A stretch of 12,651 nucleotides of DNA from Hyphomonas sp. (GCA_003486945.1 DNFL01000027.1:1-12651), one strand, 5' to 3'. Positions 1 through 8,331 are shown, counted from the stretch's first letter. Program-made: numbers and translations. The notes: a model not told the origin generated them from the letters alone.

Positions 1-410
1 ACTTCGTAGTCGTTGCGCGTGTCGATCAGAACAGTGTCCGGATCAGAGATCAGCGCGTTCCAGTCTTCCGGCTTCACATAGCTGCCGACGAGCGCGTTCG
101 GGTCCGTGCCGGGCACACCCATCGTCACGATCTCGCGCTTCAGGCGCACTTTCAGGCGGCGGAAAGGCATCGTCTCCGCGTCTGCAAACTTCGCCTCCAG
201 CAATTCTGCGCCGGGCAAGGCGCGCAGCGCGGCGAGCGCTTCGTCAATCGCTTCAGGCGTGCCGGCGATGGTGCCGTTGACGCCTTCCTCTGCGAGGAGG
301 ACGGATCCCTTCACGCCCAGCCCGCAGAACTTTGCCGCCAGCGCCTGCTGGCGCTCGCGGTAGTCCGGAAAGCGGAAGAATTTGTAGAAGGCGGCGACGC
401 GGAAACTCAT
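1..410 (-). CDS. trhO: tRNA uridine(34) hydroxylase TrhO (rhodanese family), 5' part only
   Basis: The gene reads off the window edge; 136 codons from the ATG at 408-410 are present. The product begins MSFRVAAFYKFFRF and contains VLLAEEGVNGTIAGT near residues 38-52 and FRRLKVRLKREIVTMG near 79-94, both characteristic of the YceA/TrhO (formerly UPF0176) family. It is cut at VLIDTRNDYEV, where the rhodanese domain with its catalytic cysteine begins. Family members catalyse oxygen-dependent hydroxylation of wobble uridine to 5-hydroxyuridine in tRNA, in the cytoplasm. The usual length is a little over 300 residues, so more than half is missing. It follows the merR-type gene on the same strand after a 56-nt gap and could be cotranscribed with it. 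No strong Shine-Dalgarno is visible. The family call is confident from the N-terminal domain alone; activity cannot be judged without the cysteine loop. Confidence 0.88.
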   Translation of the reverse strand, partial: MSFRVAAFYKFFRFPDYRERQQALAAKFCGLGVKGSVLLAEEGVNGTIAGTPEAIDEALAALRALPGAELLEAKFADAETMPFRRLKVRLKREIVTMGVPGTDPNALVGSYVKPEDWNALISDPDTVLIDTRNDYE

Positions 411-466
411 GGGCGGCTTATGGCAAAGCGGCGCGGCGGAGGCCAGAGGACGCTTCAGCGCGCCTT

Positions 467-856
467 TCAGAAGCGGATGCGGCTGACATCGGCATGGTTC
501 TCCGCCCCCGGATTTTCCTTCAGGTAGCGCAGCGTGGACTCGACCCGCCGGCGCGTTTCGCGCAGCTGTTTCATGTGCGCGTCGATAGCGGTCAGCTTCT
601 CTTCGAGCGCGGCGGAAACCGTCTCGCAACTTGGTCGCTCGCCGGGACTGGTGGCCATCAGGCCGGAGATTTCCTCGAGCGAGAAGCCGAGCGATTTGGC
701 GAGATCGATCATCCGCAGGCGCTCGATCATTGAGGCGTCATAGTCGCGGTAGCCGTTCGGCGCGCGGTCGGCCGCCGGGATCAGGCCGCTGGTTTCGTAG
801 AAGCGGATGCGCGAAGCGGGCAGGCCCGTGCGCTCCGAAAGCTCGCCGATTTTCAT
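467..856 (-). CDS. MerR-family transcriptional regulator
   Basis: A 129-residue protein of typical small MerR size. The N-terminal winged helix-turn-helix is clear: MKIGELSERTGLPASRIRFYETSGLI (residues 1-26) followed by the wing PNGYRDYD (33-40). A long amphipathic helix, about residues 78-114, would form the antiparallel dimer coiled coil. There is one cysteine, C77, at the start of that helix, roughly where metal-sensing relatives carry a ligand. The C-terminal cysteine or histidine pair of CueR/ZntR-type sensors is absent, so this is probably not a metal sensor. Its start codon is 8 bp from a perfect 22-bp palindrome, and the gene is divergent from an enoate reductase. The usual MerR arrangement is autoregulation plus activation of the divergent gene. 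I infer that it controls the reductase in response to an electrophilic or redox-active compound; the inducer is unknown. Confidence 0.9.
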   Translation of the reverse strand: MKIGELSERTGLPASRIRFYETSGLIPAADRAPNGYRDYDASMIERLRMIDLAKSLGFSLEEISGLMATSPGERPSCETVSAALEEKLTAIDAHMKQLRETRRRVESTLRYLKENPGAENHADVSRIRF

Positions 857-861
857 GCCGC

Positions 862-892
862 TTGACCTTAAACCATGGTTTAAGGTTTAGGG
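862..892 (+). promoter_or_regulatory. MerR-type operator/promoter for the divergent reductase
   Basis: A perfect 22-bp palindrome occupies 865-886, with half-site ACCTTAAACCA and its exact mirror. A TTGACC -35 box (862-867) runs into the left half-site. The best -10 candidates, TTTAGG or TTAGGG, start at 886-887, giving a spacer of 18-19 bp. An overlong spacer filled by the operator is the hallmark of MerR-activated promoters, and the ACCTT...AAGGT ends resemble other MerR-family operators. It lies between the regulator start (856) and the reductase start (928). Confidence 0.7.
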
Positions 893-927
893 CAGAGCCG
901 ACTGCAACGCAACCGAGGTGTTTCAAC

Positions 928-2181
928 ATGTCCGACTCGCCGCTTTTCACGCCCCTGAAACTGCCGAACGGCGCCGTGCTGCCGAACCGGCTGTGCAAGG
1001 CTGCGATGGAGGAAAACCTCTCCGCGCCGGGCCAGGTGCCGGGGACGCAGCTGCGGCGGCTGTATGAAGGCTGGGCGAAAGGCGGCGTCGGCCTGGTGCT
1101 GACCGGCAATGTGATGGTCACCCCTAGCGCGCTGACCGGGCCGGGCGGTGTGGTACTGGAGGCGGGCACCGATCTCGCACCGTTCCGCGATTGGGCGAAG
1201 GCGGCGAAGCCGGAAGGCGGGCACCTGTTCATGCAGATCAACCATCCGGGGCGGCAGATGTTTGCGGCGATGGGCGAGCAGGCGGTGGCGCCGTCGCCGG
1301 TGCCAGTCGACCTGGGGCAGCATTCGAAGCTTCTGGCGCAGCCGCGCGCGCTTGAGGAAACCGAGATCCGCGAGATCATCGCGCGGTTTGCCACGACGGC
1401 GGCGCTGGCGGAGGAGGCGGGCTTTACCGGCGTGCAGGTGCATGCGGCGCATGGCTACCTGATCAGCCAGTTCCTTTCGCCCCTCGTCAACAAGCGCACG
1501 GATCAGTGGGGCGGCAGCCGGGAGAACCGGGCGCGCTTCCTGTTGGAAACCGTGAAGGCGGTGCGCGCGAAGGTGAGCCCTGGGTTCTGTGTTTCGGTGA
1601 AGCTCAATTCGGCGGATTTCCAGAAGGGCGGGTTTGACCTGGAGGATGCCAAATGGGTGGCGGCGGAGCTGAACACGCTCGGCCTTGATCTGTTGGAACT
1701 TTCCGGGGGCAACTATGAAAGCCCGGCGATGCAGGGGCATACGGATGACAGTTCCACCTCGAAGCGCGAGGCGTATTTCATTGATTTTGCGCGCCAGATT
1801 GCGGCGGTGACGACTGTGCCGATCATGGTAACCGGCGGTATCTACCGAAAGGCAACTGCCGAGGCGGCGCTGGCGAAAGATGCGCATGGGTTCGGCGTCG
1901 ATGTGCTCGGCATCGGCCGGGCGATGGCCTATGTGCCGGACCTGCCGAACCAGTGGCGCTTGGGCAGGATGCCCGATGTCACGCTGCCGGAAGTGGCGTG
2001 GAAAAATCGCACGATGGCGGGCATGGCGGTGATGGCGTTGACCAAGCGCCAGCTGACACGCGCGGCCGATGGCAAGGGCGCGATCTGGCGCGCCTCGCCG
2101 CTGCTGACGGTGATCCGGGATCAGCTGAAGACGCGCAAACTGGTGAAACGCTACCGCGCCTGGCGCGCGCGCAGCGCCTGA
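928..2181 (+). CDS. Old Yellow Enzyme-family NADH:flavin oxidoreductase (ene-reductase)
   Basis: A 417-residue protein with the FMN-binding TIM barrel of the Old Yellow Enzyme family. Visible family signatures are QINHPGRQ (103-110), VHAAHGYLISQFLSP (171-185) with the substrate-binding pair H172 and H175 and Y177, and NKRTDQWGGSRENRARFLLE (188-207). The late-barrel phosphate-binding strands are PIMVTGGI (298-305) and DVLGIGRAM (325-333). There is no C-terminal Fe-S cysteine cluster or second flavin domain, so it is a stand-alone reductase rather than a 2,4-dienoyl-CoA-type enzyme. Such enzymes reduce activated C=C bonds with NAD(P)H and FMN; the substrate cannot be read from sequence. The ATG at 928 was chosen because GAGGTG lies 7 nt upstream and the conserved domain starts at once. 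The frame stays open upstream to 631 only because it runs across the regulator gene. The divergent MerR-type gene is its probable regulator. Confidence 0.92.
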   Translation: MSDSPLFTPLKLPNGAVLPNRLCKAAMEENLSAPGQVPGTQLRRLYEGWAKGGVGLVLTGNVMVTPSALTGPGGVVLEAGTDLAPFRDWAKAAKPEGGHLFMQINHPGRQMFAAMGEQAVAPSPVPVDLGQHSKLLAQPRALEETEIREIIARFATTAALAEEAGFTGVQVHAAHGYLISQFLSPLVNKRTDQWGGSRENRARFLLETVKAVRAKVSPGFCVSVKLNSADFQKGGFDLEDAKWVAAELNTLGLDLLELSGGNYESPAMQGHTDDSSTSKREAYFIDFARQIAAVTTVPIMVTGGIYRKATAEAALAKDAHGFGVDVLGIGRAMAYVPDLPNQWRLGRMPDVTLPEVAWKNRTMAGMAVMALTKRQLTRAADGKGAIWRASPLLTVIRDQLKTRKLVKRYRAWRARSA

Positions 2182-2235
2182 AAAACCAGTCCAGAAACTG
2201 TCCACACGGGGGCCTCAGACTTCTGGACTGTTTTC
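2182..2235. terminator. Bidirectional rho-independent-like terminator
   Basis: A 10-bp perfect inverted repeat (CAGTCCAGAA at 2187-2196, TTCTGGACTG at 2221-2230) lies one base after the reductase stop region. It is followed on the plus strand by TTTT (2231-2234) and on the minus strand by a T run from the complement of 2181-2185. It separates the convergent reductase and VOC genes and can serve both. The 24-nt loop is long for an intrinsic terminator, so strength is uncertain. Confidence 0.7.
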
Positions 2236-2251
2236 GCGCGTGGGGCGAGTT

Positions 2252-2632
2252 TCAGTTCATCTCGGTGAGGCTGAGATTGTTGCCGTCGGGATCGTTGAAC
2301 CAGCAGATTTTCACGTCCCGGTCCGGCGCGGACCAGACCCCGTCTGCGTCCTGCCCAAAGCCCGGATAGACGAGGAACTCGACGCCCTTCGCCTTCAAGG
2401 CGGCGATGGCGGCGCGGATGTCCGGCACGGCCCAGCCGAGTACGGTGTGCGCCCCGGGGGTGAAGCCCTGCACGCTGGTGAGGCGCATCCGCGTGCCCGC
2501 GAGGTCGAACGTGGCGGCGAACTGGTCTTCGCCCTGATAGGTGAGGCCCAGCACATCGCGGTACCAGGCGCTCGCGCGTTTGTGGTCCGGCGTGAGGACG
2601 AAGGTGATGGCCTTGGTGTGGGCGAGGGACAT
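2252..2632 (-). CDS. VOC (glyoxalase/bleomycin-resistance fold) family protein
   Basis: A 126-residue single-domain protein with the paired beta-alpha-beta-beta-beta pattern of the vicinal-oxygen-chelate superfamily. ITFVLTPDHKRASAWYRDVLGL (about 9-30) is the typical first-module helix and strand. The second module starts near VPDIRAAIAALKAKGVEF and ends with the usual DPDGNNLSLTE, whose glutamate is a common metal ligand. Family members bind a divalent metal and act as lyases, dioxygenases or binding proteins; which of these applies here cannot be told. The start is supported by GGAGG 7 nt upstream (complement of 2640-2644). The gene is divergent from the flavodoxin-like gene and convergent with the reductase, with a terminator between. 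Confidence 0.88.
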   Translation of the reverse strand: MSLAHTKAITFVLTPDHKRASAWYRDVLGLTYQGEDQFAATFDLAGTRMRLTSVQGFTPGAHTVLGWAVPDIRAAIAALKAKGVEFLVYPGFGQDADGVWSAPDRDVKICWFNDPDGNNLSLTEMN

Positions 2633-2682
2633 GGGCGGGCCTCCGGTGTTTGGGAGAGGTTAGCATGGAGCGGGGTGGAATG

Positions 2683-2785
2683 TGTAGGGTGGGTTGAGCG
2701 CAGCGATACCCACCGGGGAGCGGGTGCGCCGGCGAGCGCGGAGGGGGGTATCGGCCTGCTTGCGCGGGTCTCAACCCACCCTACA
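2683..2785. repeat. Dispersed inverted-repeat element (GTAGGGTGGGTT type)
   Basis: A 103-bp element bounded by a perfect 16-bp inverted repeat: TGTAGGGTGGGTTGAG at 2683-2698 and its complement at 2770-2785. Two further internal arms pair in register: GCGCA/TGCGC (2698-2702 with 2761-2765) and GATACCC/GGGTATC (2705-2711 with 2746-2752). The whole could fold as one long imperfect hairpin or cruciform. From general knowledge, intergenic repeats beginning GTAGGGTGGGTT and reading through to GATACCCACC are scattered through many proteobacterial genomes, so this is probably one copy of a non-autonomous palindromic family. It fills the shared upstream region of two divergent genes and ends 9 nt before the flavodoxin-like start codon. 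Confidence 0.8.
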
Positions 2786-2794
2786 ATTGCCGGC

Positions 2795-3292
2795 ATGAAA
2801 CAGCTTCTCATCCTCTGGCATTCGCGCACCGGTACGGCGGAGGCGATGGCGCGGGCAGCGTTTGAGGGGGCCCAAACTCAAATTGAAGGCGAGGGTGCGG
2901 CGCGGCTGCTGTCGGCGGAGGCGGCGGGGCCGGAGGATATGCTGGGCGCGGCGGGCTATCTGTTCGCGGCGCCGGAAAACCTCGCCAGCCTCTCCGGCGC
3001 GATGAAAGAGTTCTTCGACCGCTGCTACTACCCCCTGCTCGGGCGCATCGAGGGGCGGCCTTACGCCCTGATGATCGCCGCCGGCAGCGACGGGCAAGGC
3101 GCGGCGCGGCAGGCGGCGCGGATTTGCACGGGCTGGCGATTGCGGGACGTTCAGCCGGCGATGATCGTGAACACGAATGCTCAGACCCCGGAACAAATCC
3201 TCGCGCCCAAGACGCTCGACGCCGCCACGCTGGCCCGGTGCCGCGACCTGGGCGCGGGGATGATGGCGGGCGTGGCGAGCGGGATTTGGTGA
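2795..3292 (+). CDS. Flavodoxin-like / NAD(P)H-dependent FMN reductase-type protein
   Basis: A 165-residue flavodoxin-fold protein. MKQLLILWHSRTGTAEAMA holds the first strand and the FMN phosphate-binding loop, with S10, T12, G13 and T14. GYLFAAPENLASLSGAMKEFFDRCYYPL (about 58-85) is the second FMN-contacting segment with the usual following helix. YALMIAAGSDGQG (94-106) is the third strand and loop. This is the flavodoxin/NAD(P)H-oxidoreductase superfamily; the redox partner is unknown. The ATG at 2795 fits the start of the fold. It has no recognisable Shine-Dalgarno: the bases before it are the tail of an inverted-repeat element plus a short spacer. Translation may therefore start on a leaderless or unusual message. 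The frame is open upstream to 2240, but that part encodes repeat-derived and antisense-to-VOC peptide and was excluded. Confidence 0.82.
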   Translation: MKQLLILWHSRTGTAEAMARAAFEGAQTQIEGEGAARLLSAEAAGPEDMLGAAGYLFAAPENLASLSGAMKEFFDRCYYPLLGRIEGRPYALMIAAGSDGQGAARQAARICTGWRLRDVQPAMIVNTNAQTPEQILAPKTLDAATLARCRDLGAGMMAGVASGIW

Positions 3293-3313
3293 GGGGAGCG
3301 CCTTCGACGATTT

Positions 3314-5440
3314 TCAGTTCAGCTGATACTTGCGGCGTATTGCAAGGAGCAAAAGGAAGATCAGCAAGACGACAAATACAGATTGAATGAAGCTGACGAA
3401 TGAGAAGAGTAAGCCAAACTTCTGAGATAGGTACGCGATCACTTCATGCCCGCTATTGAATGAAAACTCCCAGGAGTGCGAAGCGTCGTACATTGGAGAG
3501 AAGGTGATGAACGGTCTGAACGTCGAAGTGAAGGCGCCATTGAATATTTCGCCCACATTGCCTGCGATGGGCGTGTTTAAAAGGTAGAAGATCAGCGCTA
3601 CTACGAATACTCCCCCGAGTGAAACCAAAGGCCGAAGAAAACTTGTTCCGTACTCGGAGATCACATCGTACGCATTTCCCAGAATTCGCTCGGCTAAACT
3701 CGAGGAGCCGAATTTCCAATGGTTGCGGGTTCTCATTTGAAGTAGGTGAAACGCCTGTACGTCATGTGAAGCATTGTTTCTGTCCATTGCTTGTCTGAGC
3801 GATCTATATGAATTGGACAGTGAGTTCAGCTGAATTTTTATGCTCTCCGGGGTCCCTTCGGATTTTACTATCTTGTCCCACCCGAACGTCGCTTTTGAGA
3901 AGCTCGTATCTTGATGGAGTGAAGCGCCGTGCACTAGTAAATGATGATCGAACTGCGACTCGGCGAAGCTAGTTGTGCCTGAAAACTCTCTATTGTTGAA
4001 GTTTACGCTGTCTTTGAAGTGGCATCCAAGAAATTCAGCATAAGGAATATCCTGCTCCGGAAGATTTGGGCTTGTGCAAGAAAGGTCGAGCGTTTTGTGA
4101 AAAACGCAATGTCTATCTTCATGTTTGGCGAATTGAATTCGGATGGGAACTTTGGCGTCGCGGAAATGAACCGGCGAGTGAAAATCGCATCCTTTTACTA
4201 CGACACTGCGAAAAGAAGATCCTGCCTGATACAAGCTGGAATAAATTTGACTATTGGTTAGTTGTAGCTCTCCAATCTGCACTGAGTTGAATCTAGCCGT
4301 CGGCTGCGCTCGGGCGTTATTGGGAAGGAGCTCGATGTCGGAGTCGCTTATGCTAACTCTGCCAATTTTTCCGCTCTCTAGCTCAAAGTGAATGAAGCAA
4401 TCTTCAATTGCAATTGATCCATTGGCGGAGTCTCTGCAAATCAAGTGAACGTTTGAGCGGCTAATTTTCAGTGAGGTTGGGGCAGACGAATTTCGCAAGC
4501 CCTTAACAGTCAGTTTCAAATCGCAGTCATACACGGACATCGAATGAATGTTTGTACTTGAAACATCAATCGTAAGGTTCCGAATACCTCTCAAGAGATT
4601 CAAATGAAGTTGGGGGATCATTCGCCTTTCAGCTTTCAACAAAAGCGCTGCCCCGAATTTCGCATTCTTTAGTTCCTGCTCAATGCCCCCTTCCGAAATG
4701 GTGAATGAACAATCCTGAAGAAAAAACATGTTGGACCATTTTGCGGACATAGACCACGCAACTGGCGTCTCAATTGTCTTCTCGAACACAGTGTCGCTTA
4801 TATGAGCATCAGCCTGGAGAGTAGAATTGGCTGCCCAGCATTTTTCCAACGCAGTATTGGCGAAGCTTGAGCCTGGCCCAAAGTAGCACCAACTAACGGC
4901 TCTTGCTTCGTTGAATACCGTGAACGTGGATTGATCTTTTTGGAGCATCCAGCCTTCTTCAAACAGTGGGTTTGAAGAGTAGTACTGCAAAGCTCTGCTT
5001 CCAGGGTCACCTATGGGTGCAGGTGTGCCATCTCTGTCGAACGGAGGAATGTGGCCGGGTGGCCAGTTCTCGCCCATATGGAATGATGCCGCTTGTTCGA
5101 TATTTTGAATTGTACGCCAGTCAACAGTCGAGGCGTTGCCTTTTGCCTCCAGACGCTTTCTCCAGCCATTGACGGTATAATCTCGAGCGCGCCAAGTGGC
5201 GTACCACGAAAGCCATAAAGCTTTTTGATAAAGCGCTTTATCGTCAATTGAGCTTGGAATGTCCCACGATAAAAGTTTCTCGTAGTATGAGTTGCATTCT
5301 CTTTCAATTTCACTGCCAACACCAAGTTTCGATGGGTTATTCCAAGCATCGGACAAATGCTTGGTAGCGGTTGTCACCGCAATCTCTAACGCAGCCTGTG
5401 TCGGGGGTGACCACTTTGTGCCGGTCTCTCTCAGCGCCAT
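3314..5440 (-). CDS. Large pentapeptide-like beta-helix protein with C-terminal membrane domain, function unknown
   Basis: A 708-residue protein. Residues 1-200 are a non-repetitive domain rich in Trp and Tyr that I do not recognise. About residues 200-530 consist of short degenerate repeats in which Phe, Leu or Ile recurs roughly every five residues (for example FSGTTSFAESQFDHHLLVH), as in right-handed beta-helices of pentapeptide-repeat type. Residues 540-600 (YRSLRQAMDRNNASHDVQAF, then ISEYGTSFLRPL) match the linker that joins pentapeptide-type repeats to a membrane domain in many bacterial proteins. Two transmembrane helices follow, about 604-622 and 675-701, ending with the basic tail RRKYQLN. 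I infer an inner-membrane protein with a large soluble beta-helix, possibly channel-like; no catalytic motif is visible. GAGAGG about 10 nt upstream supports the start. The DNA is much AT-richer than its neighbours (one 60-base line, 4081-4140, is about 38% GC), which suggests horizontal transfer. Confidence 0.75.
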   Translation of the reverse strand: MALRETGTKWSPPTQAALEIAVTTATKHLSDAWNNPSKLGVGSEIERECNSYYEKLLSWDIPSSIDDKALYQKALWLSWYATWRARDYTVNGWRKRLEAKGNASTVDWRTIQNIEQAASFHMGENWPPGHIPPFDRDGTPAPIGDPGSRALQYYSSNPLFEEGWMLQKDQSTFTVFNEARAVSWCYFGPGSSFANTALEKCWAANSTLQADAHISDTVFEKTIETPVAWSMSAKWSNMFFLQDCSFTISEGGIEQELKNAKFGAALLLKAERRMIPQLHLNLLRGIRNLTIDVSSTNIHSMSVYDCDLKLTVKGLRNSSAPTSLKISRSNVHLICRDSANGSIAIEDCFIHFELESGKIGRVSISDSDIELLPNNARAQPTARFNSVQIGELQLTNSQIYSSLYQAGSSFRSVVVKGCDFHSPVHFRDAKVPIRIQFAKHEDRHCVFHKTLDLSCTSPNLPEQDIPYAEFLGCHFKDSVNFNNREFSGTTSFAESQFDHHLLVHGASLHQDTSFSKATFGWDKIVKSEGTPESIKIQLNSLSNSYRSLRQAMDRNNASHDVQAFHLLQMRTRNHWKFGSSSLAERILGNAYDVISEYGTSFLRPLVSLGGVFVVALIFYLLNTPIAGNVGEIFNGAFTSTFRPFITFSPMYDASHSWEFSFNSGHEVIAYLSQKFGLLFSFVSFIQSVFVVLLIFLLLLAIRRKYQLN

Positions 5441-5512
5441 ATCGAATCAACCTCTCAGGAACTCAAAGGTTGCGCAGAAGGGCGGGGGAATTCAACTCGG
5501 TCCATATAACAA

Positions 5513-5530
5513 GGCGGGATAAATCCCGCC
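5513..5530 (-). terminator. Displaced ispH terminator hairpin, now the left flank of the IS
   Basis: An 8-bp perfect stem (GGCGGGAT at 5513-5520, ATCCCGCC at 5523-5530) with a minimal AA loop. On the minus strand it is followed by TTGTTATAT. When the IS110 element is removed at its two CT cores, this hairpin directly abuts the TAG stop codon of ispH, as expected for an ispH terminator. It remains downstream of ispH in the minus direction, but about 1.16 kb away. The T tract is weak, so terminator function is inferred mainly from position. Confidence 0.55.
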
Positions 5531-5556
5531 CTTGTGTGTCCGATCTTGTGTTAGGT

Positions 5557-6669
<1,113 letters not shown>

Positions 6670-6687
6670 GATCAAATGACACGGTTG

Positions 6688-7638
6688 CTACGAGGGGGTC
6701 AGGATGCGGGGCAATTTAAACGTCACCGTTTCGTCCGCCGTCTTTACCGTTTCCATTGTCACGTCGAAGCGTTCGCGGCATGCATCGATCACGCCTTGCA
6801 CGAGGTCTTCCGGGGCGCTGGCGCCGGCGGTGAGGCCGAGGACTGAGACGCCGTTGAGCCAGGCCCAGTCGATGTCTTCTGCCGAGGCGATGAGTTCGGC
6901 GCGGGCGGCGCCCGCGCGCAGGGCGACCTCGACGAGGCGGACGGAGTTTGAACTCGTCCGTGCACCGATCACCAGCACGAGCCCCGCGCCGGGGGCGAAC
7001 ACCTTCACCGCTTCCTGACGGTTGGTGGTGGCGTAGCAGATGTCTTCCTTGTGGGGCGTGGCGATGCCGGGGAAGCGCGCTTGCAGGGCGGCGACGATCT
7101 CGGCCGTGTCGTCGACGCTGAGCGTGGTCTGGGTGATGAAGGCGAGATTGGCGGGGTCGCGCGGCTGGAAGGCGCGGGCGTCGTCCACGGTCTCGATCAG
7201 GGCGACAGCGCCTTGCGGAAGCTGGCCCATCGTGCCGATCACTTCGGGGTGGCCGGCATGGCCGATGAGGATGATCTCGCGGGCGTTCTGGTGGTGGCGC
7301 TCGGCCTCGACGTGCACCTTGGAGACGAGGGGGCAGGTTGCGTCGACATAGATCATGTTGCGGGTGCGCGCCTCGGCGGGGACCGATTTGGGCACGCCGT
7401 GGGCCGAGAAGATGACAGGACGGTCATCCGGGCATTCGGAGAGTTCCTCCACGAAGATGGCGCCGAGGGCTTCGAGCCGCTCCACCACATGCCGATTGTG
7501 CACGATTTCGTGGCGCACATAGACCGGGGCGCCCCATTTGGTCAGGGATTCCTCGACGATCTGGATGGCGCGGTCGACCCCGGCGCAGAAGCCCCGGGGG
7601 GCGGCCAGGCGGAGGGTGAGGGGCGGTCGGGCGGTCAT
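6688..7638 (-). CDS. ispH: 4-hydroxy-3-methylbut-2-enyl diphosphate reductase
   Basis: A 316-residue IspH of normal length. The enzyme carries out the last step of the MEP pathway, reducing HMBPP to IPP and DMAPP with an Fe-S cluster. The three cluster cysteines are C18 ([12 protein letters not shown]), C102 ([11 protein letters not shown]) and C201 ([11 protein letters not shown]). Substrate-site residues are also visible: H47 (EIVHN), H80 (SAHGVP), H130 and E132 (GHAGHPEV), T173, and the SSNS segment at 229-232. The start context has AGGAG about 13 nt upstream. The stop codon TAG (complement of 6688-6690) contains the CT core of the IS110 insertion: two of its three bases are the recombined dinucleotide, so insertion regenerated the stop and left the protein unchanged. 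The presumed terminator hairpin is now at 5513-5530, beyond the IS, so read-through would be antisense to the transposase gene. Confidence 0.97.
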   Translation of the reverse strand: MTARPPLTLRLAAPRGFCAGVDRAIQIVEESLTKWGAPVYVRHEIVHNRHVVERLEALGAIFVEELSECPDDRPVIFSAHGVPKSVPAEARTRNMIYVDATCPLVSKVHVEAERHHQNAREIILIGHAGHPEVIGTMGQLPQGAVALIETVDDARAFQPRDPANLAFITQTTLSVDDTAEIVAALQARFPGIATPHKEDICYATTNRQEAVKVFAPGAGLVLVIGARTSSNSVRLVEVALRAGAARAELIASAEDIDWAWLNGVSVLGLTAGASAPEDLVQGVIDACRERFDVTMETVKTADETVTFKLPRILTPS

Positions 7639-7668
7639 TCGGGGGTCGATTCTCCTGCGCCTGGTAAG

Positions 7669-7697
7669 TTGCGTGCGGGCGCGATGGCCTTTAACAC
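7669..7697 (+). promoter_or_regulatory. Possible promoter of the lipoprotein-argS pair
   Basis: TTGCGT (7669-7674) and TAACAC (7692-7697) are separated by 17 bp in the 116-bp gap between the divergent ispH and lipoprotein genes. Both boxes are only partial matches to the sigma-70 consensus, so this is a weak call resting on spacing and position. Confidence 0.25.
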
Positions 7698-7754
7698 GGG
7701 CAAGCTATCAGATGGACCGGCCTTTACATACGGCCAAGACGGACACGCCGACGC

Positions 7755-8327
7755 ATGCGCAAGACCTTCCCCCTCGTTCTGGCCCTCGTGGCGGCCCTCG
7801 CCCTTTCCGGCTGCGTGTCACGCCTCGCCCGCCAGCTCGATTCGACGCCGAATGCCGGCGCCTGCCCGGTCGGCGGGTCGATCTACGAGGCTTCGCGCTA
7901 TGTGAAGTTCGCAGACGGCTCGGACGGTACCTTCCGGGATATCGCCTATACCGGCGAGATCACGGATGTCCGCCTGTATTGCCGCTATATCAAGGACATG
8001 CCGCTGGAAGCCGAGATCGAGATCGATTTCGCCCTCGGCAAGGGCCCGCGCGCCACCGCGTCGGAGCATGACTATCGCTATTTCGTCGCCGTCACCCGCC
8101 GCAATGGCAAGGTGCTGGCGAAGGAGTATTTCAACACGCGCGCCGAATTCCGGCGCGGCGATATCGCCAGCACGACCGAGCTGGTGAACAAGATTTCCAT
8201 CCCGCGCGCCGACGAGTCGATCTCCGGCGTGAACTTCGAGATCGTCGTCGGCTTCGAGCTGACGCCGGAACAGCTCGAGTTCAACCGTTCGGGCCAGCGA
8301 TTCCGCCTCGACGCTTCGGCGGGCTGA
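7755..8327 (+). CDS. Predicted lipoprotein, function unknown
   Basis: A 190-residue protein with a clear type II signal: MRK, a hydrophobic stretch, then lipobox LSGC with the acylated cysteine at residue 20. The mature part begins VSRLARQLDSTPNAGACPVGG and contains alternating strand-like segments (VRLYCRYIKDMPLEAEIEIDF, YRYFVAVTRRNGKVLAKEYF, FEIVVGFELTPEQLEF), suggesting a small beta-sandwich domain. C34 and C75 or so could pair once exported. I do not recognise the family; a conserved alphaproteobacterial envelope protein is the likeliest identity. It ends 4 nt before argS, so the two are probably cotranscribed and argS may depend on translational coupling. The Shine-Dalgarno is weak. Confidence 0.82.
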   Translation: MRKTFPLVLALVAALALSGCVSRLARQLDSTPNAGACPVGGSIYEASRYVKFADGSDGTFRDIAYTGEITDVRLYCRYIKDMPLEAEIEIDFALGKGPRATASEHDYRYFVAVTRRNGKVLAKEYFNTRAEFRRGDIASTTELVNKISIPRADESISGVNFEIVVGFELTPEQLEFNRSGQRFRLDASAG

Positions 8328-8331
8328 CACC

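Noticed and set aside
880..2205. Long minus-strand open frame (441 codons) opposite the Old Yellow Enzyme gene
   Set aside because: It is an Arg/His-rich antisense shadow of a well-supported gene in GC-rich DNA and has no domain signature.
2240..2794. Upstream in-frame extension of the flavodoxin-like protein
   Set aside because: The extension runs antisense to the VOC gene and through the inverted-repeat element; the flavodoxin fold begins exactly at the ATG at 2795.
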